In this document: positions 49,101 to 60,429 of the stretch, piece by piece
How the letters are laid out: each line of letters opens with the position of its first letter
How positions within the stretch are numbered: the first letter of the stretch is position 1
The notes under the pieces: generated by a model
The model's input: the letters and a program-made list of their open reading frames with translations, nothing else
Told to the model about the DNA's origin: nothing
Databases searched by the model: none
NCBI GenBank assembly: GCA_033182465.1
Contig: CP137325.1
Location: forward strand, 1,302,001-1,366,000
Direction: 5' to 3'
DNA from: Sanghuangporus weigelae
Lineage: Eukaryota > Basidiomycota > Agaricomycetes > Hymenochaetales > Hymenochaetaceae
DNA length: 64,000 nt
Position numbers and translations under genes: made by a program

Positions 49101-49987
49101 GCTCTCATACGGGAGAATAAACTCGTCGCACGCATCCTCCCACTGAGGACAGGTAAATCGCCAATCTCAAGGCTTTCGGAAGTATGACCAAGCATGACCA
49201 CTTTGGTCGTATACGAAAAGAGCACGACATCCCATGGCGATCCGTTGACGACGCCACAAACGTTGTCTTCTGCGAAAGTTGTCGTACCAGCAAGAACTTT
49301 TTCCGAGTAAACACGATCCGATGGGAAATGTAATGCAGGACCACGCTTCATACGGGCTGAAAGCCAAAATGCTAAGAACCAAAGTGCAAGGGATATGTAC
49401 CAGGTGATGCGCTGCGCCGGGTCCCATTCAACTTGTGAAGGCAAAATGGTGACCGCTACCAAAAGGACGAAGGCCGCAGTTGACAATGAAGCCAAATGGA
49501 TTGTCAAGCGACCATGCCAAGGCTTTTCGGAATGGCCCACAGCGATCACTGATATTATAAGCAAGTACAGGGAGAACGCAGTATGCAGGATGCTCGCAGC
49601 GATGTCTCTTGCGCTCTTGTCTGCTACGACTGTCCATCCGAAGTTAACTGTCTGCACAATCACCAGACTTGTCAGAACTGCAGACAACAACAATTTTCGC
49701 ATCCGAATCTGCAGGACCTGTCTCAGACATGAACCAAAGAGATCAAACCAAGTGCGCACCTTTGACCAAAATTCGTCTTCTCGTATAGGATATCCGTCAA
49801 TCACATCTTCAGGCTTCGTTACATTGAAAGGATCGTCAAATTCTGCGGCGTCATTCAGCTCGCTATCTTCATAAATTGGCAATTTGACCGCTCCCTCCTT
49901 TGGACGACTCTGGACGACATATATGACCGCACTGATTAATGCAGCACAACACAATACAATGTCGACTTCGAGCTGAAAACGCGGCAT
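43177..49987 (-). CDS. ABCC-type (MRP/YCF1-like) ABC transporter D
   Basis: Complete full-size exporter. A first exon of about 1.4 kb (49987-48554) encodes TMD0, the linker and the start of TMD1, and ends [20 protein letters not shown]. Many small exons follow: [69 protein letters not shown]1 has Walker A GKLGSGKT (about 47360), C-loop [16 protein letters not shown] across an intron near 46780, and Walker [19 protein letters not shown] long acidic linker (46150-46450) leads to TMD2 ([12 protein letters not shown] near 45520). NBD2 has Walker A GRTGSGKST (near 44165), C-loop [14 protein letters not shown] if the intron ends at the CAG before 43668, Walker [10 protein letters not shown] and H-loop [13 protein letters not shown]. 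It is closely related to the truncated gene A in its N-terminal motifs. No lesion seen. It probably exports organic anions or drugs, at a vacuolar or plasma membrane. Confidence 0.9.
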
Positions 49988-50520
49988 TTTGCTTCACGCA
50001 CGCCGTTCACTTTACACTCCAAAGAAAGAGCTTTCCTCTCGCAATATAACCGAGTCAAGTTTATCAACCGAGTCAGGACGCTATTTTGTTTCGGGACTGC
50101 CGTGGCCGATGGAGCAACGGATGCAATCAACAAGCCGGAAGTGTACAAGAAAGTGACCTCCGTTTGGTGAGGATTAACTAACTAGTAAAGACCCAAGAAA
50201 GGAACGCAATCCGGGCTGCTTTCGAGGACCAATACTAGTGGGAGGAGGAAACTACCACGGCCTGACGAAGAATTTAAGTTGGCTTCCGGATTCGGAATTT
50301 CGGTTCGTTGCATACACGTGAGCAAGACGCGATCTCGTGAGGCTTTATTTACATTTATTTGTGCTTCTCGCATCTCCTTTTCGCGTTGTTCATCAACTGC
50401 CGTTTTACTGATCCATGAAAATTCGTTCTATATGCTTCGGGATAGAATGATGGAGGAGTCCAGATCTGCGTTGTCCTCGGAACAGCCATCTTTGCGCCAC
50501 GTAAACAAGTCAGTTTGTAT
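49988..50520. other. Promoter side of ABC transporter D
   Basis: No gene seen; a 103-codon plus-strand ORF near 50279 has no support. The 8-base target duplication of the hAT-like element, GTTTGTAT, is at 50513-50520. Confidence 0.4.
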
Positions 50521-51114
50521 TAGGGTTCCGCGCGTATCGTATACGATACGCGCGTATATTTTCCAAGCTTATACGCCTACGGTCGTATAAAATACGCGCG
50601 TATATTTGACTTTGAAGTGAGATACGGATACGCGCGTATATTATACGGCGTATACGGCGTATACGGGACCATACTAACAATATAAAATTTTGACTTTTGC
50701 GTGTCATGTTTGGGCCTAGAAAATACTTTCATTTTGTTCCTTAAGTTGAGGACACCTAATACAAATGCTAATTTGTGCGTAAACGAGATTCCGTCAGTAT
50801 GATATTACATAATCTTTGCATTATAAGCGAGACAACCCTGTATATTATGCCGAGGCGGTACTCAGGTTATGACCATACACCCAACAGTAAGATTTCGGTG
50901 AGTAACATCTCATTTTGAAACAAAAGGGACAAATTTTTTATTCAAGTCCAAGATTTCTTACTGTTTTCAGCCCCTGAAAAGGTACGCCCGTATACGCCGT
51001 ATACGCCAAACTTTCTAAAATATTATACGCATACGAGCGCATAATTCAGTTGCTTGAGCTGATACGCATACGGCCGTATCGTATACGGTATATACGATAC
51101 GCTGCGGAACCCTA
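50521..51114. mobile_element. hAT-like non-autonomous element, 594 bp, dense in CGTATAC palindromes
   Basis: The ends are perfect 11-base inverted repeats, TAGGGTTCCGC and GCGGAACCCTA. TAGGG fits the hAT terminal consensus YARNG. It is flanked by GTTTGTAT (50513-50520) and GTTTGTAA (51115-51122), an 8-base duplication with one mismatch, as expected of hAT. Both sub-terminal regions (about 50530-50660 and 50985-51100) are packed with CGTATAC/GTATACG words and nested palindromes such as CGTATCGTATACGATACG. No transposase frame is present. Confidence 0.8.
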
Positions 51115-51122
51115 GTTTGTAA

Positions 51123-51481
51123 GAGCGCCACGGGCGTGCTATCTTTAAGAGGCAAAATACTTATCTGTAAGCTAACGCAGCAATTTAACAGGTTGGGACA
51201 TATTTCAGCATGTCAGAACTACAAAGAATTAGCATTTTGACGTCTTGATCTAGCACCGCCATACCATACATGTAACTGGAATGTAAATACAACTAAGGCT
51301 CAGCTAGTATCTAATACTTTGTTCCAGCTTGTCATACCGCAGTATCTTCGGCCAGGCGCTTCCCCGAAGCGTTGACACGGAATTATCGGGGAGCATAGGT
51401 TACACTGAAGACAGATTCTAACAGGTGTACAAAAACGTATATATAAACAATCTGACAAGAATTCCTATCCTAGAAGGCATC
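51123..51481. other. Intergenic 3' of condensin gene 1
   Basis: No gene. It lies between the hAT-like element and the stop codon of the minus-strand CAP-G gene, and presumably contains its 3' untranslated region. Confidence 0.4.
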
Positions 51482-54400
51482 CTACAAGTCATCCAAGAGA
51501 TTATCTACCTCATCGTCGTCTTCCTCTGCATCTCCCGCCTCAAGGGTCGTATCCATGATAGAGTCAAAAGTCGGCTCATCCGGTAGATCTTCGTTATTTG
51601 CTTGCAGACCAGTGCGTCTTCTCAAAAAAGATCTATTAAGAGAGCATGAGCTTGCACCTCAAAACATGAGTTATGCAACTGATCCCTGCTCACCCTCCCC
51701 GTTTGATCTTCGGAGTAGGAGAAGCAGCAGGCGTGCCTCTTTCCGTTTCCGTATCAGTCGGTCCGTCGACTGATTCCAAGTCAAATACTTCGCCTTCTTC
51801 GCTATCTGGTACGACATCAATGACTGGAGCTCTCCTTCTATAACAGAAAAGTGCGAAAATTAGTCTGAGAACAAGTACATCCTATGCCGGAGAGTTAACT
51901 TACGCCGCTCGTTTAGGAAGAGATCGTGTTGGTGCAACAGGCGTGGCTTCGTCATTGGATTCTGCATCAGAATTAGAGACACGGCGTTTCCTAGAAAGGG
52001 ATCTTAGAGCGCTGATAGAATGCTCAGAAACAGATCAGCATACTTTGCTTTACTTCTACCCTTACTTGAAGGTTTCGGTTCCGGAGTACCTCTATAATCA
52101 TCTTCACTCGCTCCTACGGTTGTAGTCGAAACAATGCTCTCCGAACGTCTGCGTAGTCATTAGTACCTCACATTTCTGAACGAGTACGAAAATTCGTACC
52201 GTTTCCTTGAACCGCGCTTGGGTTTTTCTTCCTCTTCATCATCCTCCGGAATGATGTCATCCAAGAACTCAAACAACTCTTTGAGCTCCTCAAGCTGCCT
52301 GTATTCTTCTTCATTGAAACTCGCAAGCTGTTTCTCATATTTGCTCGAAATTGCTTTCTCAAAGCGTGAGAGAGCATTAGAGCTTGTCGAGTCTTTTGGA
52401 GGGCGACGCTTCAAGTAATGGAATTCAGAACTCTGCTTATGAAAGAAACAAGGCGCCCCAGCGTACAGAGCGATTATTGCTGACAAGCAGCTTCAGAGTT
52501 CGAATTTTATCATCATCGACTTCGTCGGGAAGGTACAATTTCCCGGTAAGCTGGCAGAGTACTTTCCTTTCATCCCCTTCAAAATCCGATCGCGTTTCAG
52601 ACATGTATGACAAAAGGTATCCAAAAACACTCACTGTCGAACTCTTTACCAAGCAGTGCTCTCATGATATCGATAGCCAAATCGAAGTGAACACACTGAT
52701 CTGTTTGTCGACCGTGCACTTCCCTAAACAGTGGAGACTGGATTAGTTTACTGATGAGTGCGTAGAATCCCTCACACTTACATCGACTTCTGAGGATCCG
52801 TCCAGTCGATAAGAAGCATTCCGGCTTGCAGAGGACTGACCATTTCTTCATCTTCATCCAGCTCGCGGTGCATGCGCGAGAGTTCTTCGTATGTCGACAG
52901 GAAGATCTGATAACACAATGAGTTTGCTATTGCATACGAGCGAGCATCATAGAACATACCTTCTGCATCCGGCGCTGATTTTGCGACGAAGAGTAACAGA
53001 AGGCAGGAAGGAAGTACGACAAGCATTGCCGCACTTCCTGATTGTCAGCGGTATCGGGAGACATATATGCGACTATAAGGGTTTGAAGTACCTAGTAACC
53101 CAATATCAGTACTTCTTCGCTGGAGAGAACTGGGCAAACAAACTCTTTCATCATTAACCATACCCGATATCATTAGCTTCGCCAACCCTTTGCAAAGCAA
53201 GGTTTGAACAGCGTAGGACTCTGTGCTTTCAAAAAGTCTTGTGAGAAATTCTACAACACGATCTCCCTTTGAATAATGTCAGCATATCCGGGACTCAGAT
53301 GAAGCAGGACATCGACGCACTCCAATGCTGGTGTTCCTTAGAAAGTCTCCTTCGTACACCATCAATATATCGAAAACTATCTGTAAGATCCGGAGCTTCA
53401 GCGACTCAGGAGACAGGTTGATTTGTTGCAGGAAGAGTGGGAACGAGTTCAATGCCATGCCCTGTCAGTTACGGATGGATTATCAATCAGTTCTATCAGA
53501 AAAGGTAGACTATCATAAATCGTACGCGAGCAATCAGGCAACATAGTCCAAGGCAGACAAAGCCCTTCTCCCTAAGTGTAAGTTCCTTTCGCTTGACTGC
53601 CGGAAGTATTAGCTCTCCAAGAACTCCCTCAAGAGTCGAGTTCCTTTCAAAAGACTATCAAAGAATAAAGAGCGGCCTTTGATCAGCAATGCTCTCAAGA
53701 AGCGAGCAGAGGGATCACTGTACACTGTTGACACGTTCCAACATTCCTATACATAACGAGAGGCAGCGTAAGTCGATGACATCTGCACGTTCGCGTTCCT
53801 CGGGCGTCATCTCAGAGGGTGATTTACGCGGTCGACCAGGCGTACGCGCCGGCATGGGAGTATCGTCAACACTCATACTTCGATCGGCACTTTGTCTCTA
53901 TGGGACCGCTTAATACCATAAATCTCTCGCTGAAAACTGGACTTACGAGATCATCATCATCCATCTCCGTGTCGCGCAGGTCATGAATGATCTCTACCAC
54001 AATGCGGATAAGGTCATGTTCATCAGATGAGAGCTTACGAAGTATGTCAAGACCGAGTGGTACGAGTCTGTCTGGAAGAGAGTCTTGCGATACCATGTGT
54101 CCTAAGCATTTATGGTTAAGCTGGAAATTAACTGTCGAATCGAAGTAAAAACTTACGGACGAGGGCAAACATCTTCCTTCGGCCTATCTCATCCGCGTAG
54201 TCCAAGTTCAAGGATAACTTCATCAGTTCACCAATGATAAACTCTTTGGACGCCGATTCGGCGACTCTGCTCTCTTCGTCGGACGCATCTTCTGTGCCAA
54301 ATGCTCTATTTTCCTTGTCCGCTTCCGAACGGTTCATCAGGTCGTTATAAAGCTCCTGAATTTTGAACGCAAGTGCAGTCATCACGGGCATGTTGGCCTC

Positions 54401-55700
54401 AACGCGTCCATCATCTTCCGTCTTAACGCAATGATCGACGAAGACGCGAGCCAGGAACGCCTTCGCAGGTGTGAGCTCTTGCCAGTATACGTCTCCAAAG
54501 TCTAGGCCTTCAAGGATGTCTCTACGCGTCTCAAATAAAGCCATTAAAGCTTCTTGAGCAGGGTTATTCTCCGTAGTGTCCTCAGAGAGCTCGAAGTCAA
54601 AAAGCTCGATGAAGTGCAGTACGTCCGGGAGCAGATCGGCCCACGATGCGAAAAGCTTTGCTCCTGCTGCACGCACGGCTGGATCACGATCTTTGAGACC
54701 TGCCAAAGCCAGAAGCTCACGCTGAGCGATAGACAGCTGCCTTGGGTTTTCGAGCTGTTCCAGTACGGGTATATAAACCATTTTGCGGATATTCGCATCC
54801 ACATCGCGAGTGCGCTTGATGATAGCCGGCAAAGTGGCTGGTATGACGGGAACTCGCTGAAGAGCGGCTTTTCGGACCTCGCTAAACAATAATGAGGGAT
54901 ACAAGTAAGCAAGAAAGAATTAGGTACATACGATGCTGGATCATATGTCATCGATTCTAGGATGGACTCGATAAGCTCCTGCTGATCATTCTCGGAATCT
55001 TCGTGATGCGATAATACGTTGGTAAGCGCGACGATAGCTTGCGTGCGGACAGACGGCTCTTTGTCGTGAGCTCGATCCACAAGGGCGGGATAGAGGAGCT
55101 TGTACATATCCTTGCTAAGGCGGAATAAGTCACCTTAACATCAAGAACGAGCGGAACACATACTCTATTTCTCCCATACTTTCAGCAACCTCTGCAACGA
55201 GCTGAACGACACGATATCGAACAATTTTGTCCTTGGCTTCAAATCCTTTGAGGAGATATCTAATGAGACGGGTCACGAAACGAGATGTCGGAGTTTCATC
55301 ATCCCCCTCTCCATGTTTCGTAGACTCCTTTTCTGTTTATGCATAAGACAGCTGTCGCAACAATTTTCAGTCGGCACCTCTCACCTTTCTCATGGATAAA
55401 CTTCACGTAACCAGCCACGAACTTTACAATCCGATCAACGACTGTGGCACCTTTCTTGATGGGTAGTATACGGATGATCATATCAATGAACAGGTCTTCG
55501 AAGGCCTTCTCTCCCGTGAGTTGAAGATCGATTCCATTCTGCAATGGCGCTGTGATCGATGCAGCAGCACCGTGCAGTTTGTTTAACGCGACGAAGTTCT
55601 TCTGGTGGTTTGCAGTCGAGACTTGCGCCTGCTCAAAAATCTTCGGCAGGCTATCTGGAAGCGCTACGAGCACCGACGTATCATTTCTTTTCAGAGGCAT
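51482..55700 (-). CDS. Condensin complex subunit 3 / CAP-G (HEAT-repeat), copy 1
   Basis: CAP-G (Ycg1/Cnd3) is a HEAT-repeat subunit that binds the kleisin and DNA in condensin and is needed for chromosome compaction. The start MPLKRNDTSVLVALPDSLPK at 55700 aligns with the start of copy 2. Exons encode IFEQAQVSTANHQKNFVALN, FVTRLIRYLLKGFEAKDKIV, HEAT units (DREPSVRTQAIVALT-like; EVRKAALQRVPVIPATLPAI; PRQLSIAQRELLAL), ELMKLSLNLDYADEIGRRKM, and the C-terminal condensin domain (EMTPEERERADVIDLRCLSL, LPAVKRKELTLREKGFVCLG, SPESLKLRILQIVFDILM, VRQCLSYFLPSFCYSS, QAGMLLIDWTDPQKS). A short acidic tail follows and ends DDDEVDNLLDDL. Many introns; no lesion seen. An upstream in-frame ATG at 55784 is possible but lacks support from copy 2. 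Divergent from copy 2. Confidence 0.9.
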
Positions 55701-55884
55701 GGTCGTGGTACAAGATGTGTTGTAACTCATTCCTACTGCGGCTGCCGCGTTGAACTTCGACGCGTCCGTCACGTGTTCCTTCACGCGACGCGTTTGTCGT
55801 CACGGTGGTCTCGTGTTTGCTTCAAACCTCCATGTCCCTAGCATCCATTTACAGAGAAGTCTCGTATAACGTCCAGTACTGAGA
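55701..55884. promoter_or_regulatory. 184-bp bidirectional spacer between two CAP-G genes
   Basis: The two start codons face away from each other, at 55700 (minus) and 55885 (plus), with only 184 bases between. Both promoters, or one shared nucleosome-free region, must lie here or inside the opposite gene's leader. No TATA box is evident. Confidence 0.6.
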
Positions 55885-58800
55885 ATGGCACCGCGCGCGC
55901 CTTTTGATCTTGATTCATTGACGACAGCTATACCAGCTGTATTCAATCAAGCGCAGACTTCGGCCGCTACTCACAAGAAGAACTGCGTTGCATTGTTTAA
56001 GCTCCAATCCGCGTCAGCTGAAGTGGTGGAATCGGTAGGAAGAGGGAAGAAGGATGCGGAGATCAGACTTGTAGGAGAAAGAGCATTCACTGAGGTCTTC
56101 ATGGATATGTTGAACAGGGTGCTCGTTATCAAGAAGAGTACTCCAGCAGCAGATAGGATTGTCAAATTCGTGTCAAGCTATGTCAAATTTTTGAATGAAA
56201 AAGGTCCGTACCCCATCCGCTTACTTGCAACGAAAGCTTATCTTCTGAACAGCGTCTGATTCTGATTCTGATGAAACACCGTTCTCACGGTTTGTTGCGA
56301 GGCTGCTGAAGTACTTCCTGAAGGGATTCCAGGCAAAGAGCAAGGACGTTCGCTTCCGGTGCCTGCATTTCGTGTCGGAGATTGTGTCCAATCTAGGTGA
56401 ACTAGAGTAGGCATGCACCCTACGTCCGTCTGTTTGAGGTACTGATCTCTTCCTAGTCAAGGTCTCTATGCAGAGCTGCGAGCAGCTCTACTGGAACGTC
56501 TTGCCGATAAAGAGCCATTAGTTCGAGTTCACAGTGTCACCGCGCTCTCCATTCTTGCTTCAAGTGAAGATCCTTACGACCTGGATGATGACGAGCCGCC
56601 AATCATTAACCCCCTTATTTCAAGCTTGTATTACGACACCGCTGCGTACGTTTTATTTCAGAGAATATTACTCCACGATTTCAAACACTTTAACAGAGAA
56701 GTCCGTCGGGCTGCCCTAATTCACATCCCTTTCACACCTGCAACTCTTCCTGCACTACTGACACGCATGAGAGACATTGATGCGTTAACGCGGAAGCTCG
56801 TCTTTACGGCTGTCCTTCCGCGGCTCGCGGATCCTCGGCAACTCACTATTGCGCAACGCGAACAAATCGTCTCCCAGGGCCTTGGAGATCGTACTGAAGC
56901 GGTGCGCGTGTCAGCTGCAAAGCTATTGGGATCCTGGGCCGATGCATGCGAAGGAGACTTAGCAGCGTTCGTGACTTTGTTTGACGTTCACACTCCGGAT
57001 ATCGCCCGCGATGCTCTGAAAAGCGTGTTCTTAACTCGAGCGGAAGTGGCAAACGAGATGGAATTTGACGGTTCGTGTACTGCCCGGGAACATACCATAA
57101 ACTCACTCACTACTATCAGACGCTTTCTGGTCAAGTCTCAAACCCGAGGCGGCGCTGTTAGCCCGGACCTTTGTAGAGTATTGCATCGAGAAGTCCAATG
57201 AGGCTCGCCTTGAAACTGTCCTTCCAGTTGTTACCGCTCTTGCTTTCCACTTGCAGGCAGCCTACAATCGCTTCCTCGCCATACTAGAAGACATCAGTAA
57301 CGATGGTGAACGAGAAAACGATGATCATGATGCCAGGGAAGAGGATGCGGTTAATGCCGAGTTCGTCATGGGAGAACTTCTGTGTTTGGCTGTACATCTG
57401 GACTATTCAGACGAAATTGGGCGTAGGAAGATGTTTGGAGTAGTCCGTGAGTGATGGCGGGTGCAAACTTGATCTTGAGCTCAATCTCTACCCTAGGCAA
57501 CATGCTTGCGCATCCAGGATTGCCAGAAGGATTGATTGACCCTTGCGTTGGAGTTCTTCAAGTCATGTCACCTAATGAACGCGATTTGATCCGAATAATT
57601 GTCGAGGTCATCAGCGAACTTCGCGATCCTGTTATGGAGGGTGAAGAAATGGTAAGATCCGAACTCTCCACACTGCATGGACTGACCTTGCCTAGGTTGT
57701 AGATGACAATGAGTCCACCTTTGCTACAGCTCGACCCGGTGGACTATTGAGCGGGAGCCAATCGCGCAAAAGTATTCACGATATGACACCAGAGGAAAAA
57801 TTGGAGGCTGACATGACGGATTTACGTTGCTTAAGTCTCTGCACCGCTGTTCTTGGGCGGATCCATGGTGTAGGCTTTCAAATTATATTGACTTTTGCAG
57901 CCATACTTATTTGCTTCTAGAGCTTCGATGAAAACTCGACTCTCAGAGGTGTTCTTGAAGAGCTAATCGTGCCATCCGTGCAACGAAAGGAACTCGCCTT
58001 GCGTGAGAAAGGTCTTGTCTGTCTTGGCTTGTGTTGCCTTATTGCAAAGGCATGGATGATTCATTTGCCTGATAATCTAATTATCGCTCACTTCTCTTCG
58101 CAGAGCATGGCTCTGAGTTCTTTCCAGCTATTTCTGAGCCAAGTGAGGAGCTCCCCAGAATCTCTTCGTATTAAAGTGTTGCAAGTCGTCTTCGACATTA
58201 TGATGTCTTACGAGAAGGATCTATTTGGAAGCGGAGATGCGATTGTAAGCCATTTTATCACCTACTTAGCAGCTATCTAATATTTGGTCTTCTCTGTAGG
58301 GTGAGAAAGTGATTACATTTCTCATGCAAGTTCTCGAGGCGGAAGAATCCAGAAAAGTGCAGGCTTTGATGTGTCTCGGTCTTGCGAAGCTCATGCTCTT
58401 TGGGTTTGTCACAGACGAAAGGGTACCTTGTTCACGTCTCATGTATACCGTTTCTTTCTAACCTACCTTATTCTGTCACAGATCCTGATGTGCCTTATAT
58501 TTGCATACGTCTCTCCAACGAATGTAGATAACCAAGAGTTGCGGCAGTGTTTGGCGTACTTCCTTCCCGTCTATTGTTACTCTTCACCAACAAATCAGTT
58601 ACGCCTGCAATCGGTGCGTTTACAGCCAAATCGTCTTGCTCATACTCAAATCAGCAATTTAATTTCTATAGGTCTTCGTCAGGACGCTCGATCTGATTTT
58701 TCAGACATACGAAGAACTTGAAGACGACCAAGCCATGATCACCCCACTTCAATTTGGTCAGCTATTGATCGACTGGACTGACGCATCAAAGGCCGTCGGC

Positions 58801-60429
58801 GCGGATGAAATCGCTGATCTGCCTCCGGTTCATATATATCTGGCGGTCGACATTCTCCGCGCGCTTTCTGATAATCAACGGGAAGGTGAGAATATTGTGT
58901 GCAACACAGGCATTCACATTGACGAGTTATTGTTGGCATGCAGCCGAAGAAAGGAAAACGTTATGTCTCCTACTAAGCAAACTCGTATTCCCAGATGCAG
59001 TCGATCAGACTCTCCTGTACACCCTTTACATTCTTCTCGCCAACCTCAGAGAGGCGAGTAATTCACCTATTATTGTGCGCCTTTCATATTGATCAGTATG
59101 CATTAGTTCGCACCCTTCGAAGATTCGTCGACAGACAAAGCGTTTCTGCGATTCACAGCGCGCTTCGAAAAGCATTTCGCGGATTCACTGTCGGAGTATG
59201 ACGAACAGGCATGTTTCCACGATCAAGACGGTAAATATACGGAAGTTTTTGAGTTCATCGGTGTCACCCGTCCACGACACAGGCGCTTCGAGGATAAAAC
59301 TTTGGCCGCGCCTACGTCGAGAAATCAAGATAGAGAAGATGAAGATGCTTCTGAAGTTGGTACTGAAGCAGAAGCAACACAATCTCCACCTTCAAAGACT
59401 GCTCGGAAACGCAGACCTAAGTAAGCTTCCGTGACTTGAACCTTCCCTTGATTAACTTCGTCTTTTTTTATCTTCAGACCAAGACCGGTGGATAGAAGAA
59501 AGGTTCCTGCTTCGAAGCCGGCTTCCAGCTCAGATGACGAGGAGGAACCCATAATTGAAGTAGAACGAAGGTTGGTTTTTCCTGCAGTCTGGTATCATGC
59601 ATCTGTTTTATCTGGCAATGCAAGCAGACCTACGAAAGCTGAGTCCCTACGACCTCAGAGAGCTGTTGCCCGAAGAGCACCCGCTGTGACAGAAGTAGCG
59701 AGTTCCTCGTCTTCGGATAGTGAGCAGGAGGTTGAAGAAAGCTTAGCCTCGGACTCACAATCGCAAGCGTGTGTATCTCATGGTTGCCCTTTCACGCAGC
59801 AAAAGCGCTGATTTTCATTTCAGTGTGCCTGAAGATGAAGACGATGAAAAAGAGAACGTGCCGATTCCTTCTACGCCTCCGAGAAAGCGTGGAGCTAAGT
59901 GAGTTTACCTGACATGTTCCTCCTTCATACAATTAATCGGAAACCTTTCTTTACAGACGATTGCATACCCCTACGAAATCTCCAAGTGTGGCCTCACCGA
60001 TGCCAAAACGGCAGAATCGGGGTGCTGGAGTAAAGAATGGGTAAGTAGTTCGTTTCTTGAACGGTCCAAGACACTCCTAATGGACGAATCTACTATAGTA
60101 GGAAGGCGGCTAATCCTAAACCCAAGTCCACTGCAGCCGCGAGGCCCACAAAGAATGGAAAGAGCAAACGAGACTCGACGCCTGAACCTGCTCCTCCCAC
60201 AAGAGGGCAAAGACGCCCACCACCAAAACTCCAACTTAGCAAAGCTTCCATCGCTGAAGAATACGAAACGTCAGGAGACGATGAGGATTCTACCGAGTCG
60301 GTCTCTGATGCTTCCATACTTCAGAAAGCTCGACAACTCCCTCGCGCCAGACAAGGCAAAGGCAAATCGCATCCCGTACCGCGAGTTATAGAAGAGAAGA
60401 TCGGCTGGGATAGTTCGAGTGATATCTAA
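55885..60429 (+). CDS. Condensin complex subunit 3 / CAP-G, copy 2 with long basic tail
   Basis: Same architecture as copy 1: MAPRAPFDLDSLTTAIPAVF, FARxLLKYFLKGFQAK-type block, EVRRAALIHIPFTPATLPAL, PRQLTIAQREQIVSQGL, ELLCLAVHLDYSDEIGRRKM, LIRIIVEVISELRDPVMEG, MTPEEKLEADMTDLRCLSL, VPSVQRKELALREKGLVCLG, SPESLRIKVLQVVFDIMMS, LRQCLAYFLPVYCYSS and QFGQLLIDWTDASKAV. Over one 79-residue HEAT stretch, 44 residues are identical to copy 1. It differs by a C-terminal tail of about 300 residues over five small exons, rich in Lys/Arg/Ser/Pro with acidic Ser clusters (SSSSSDSEQEVEES, PPRKRGAKRLHTPTKS), ending VIEEKIGWDSSSDI. Such tails suit DNA binding and phosphorylation (TP sites). Every splice join I checked keeps the frame, so it looks functional. 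Which copy is ancestral cannot be told here. Confidence 0.9.

Noticed and set aside
50521-50535. TTAGGGTT at the edge of the hAT-like element read as a telomere scar
   Set aside because: A single TAGGG that is part of a matched inverted repeat with a target duplication; there is no tandem telomere array.
55743-55784. Upstream in-frame ATG of CAP-G copy 1 at 55784 as the start
   Set aside because: The 28 extra residues have no counterpart in copy 2, and the ATG at 55700 aligns with the start of copy 2.
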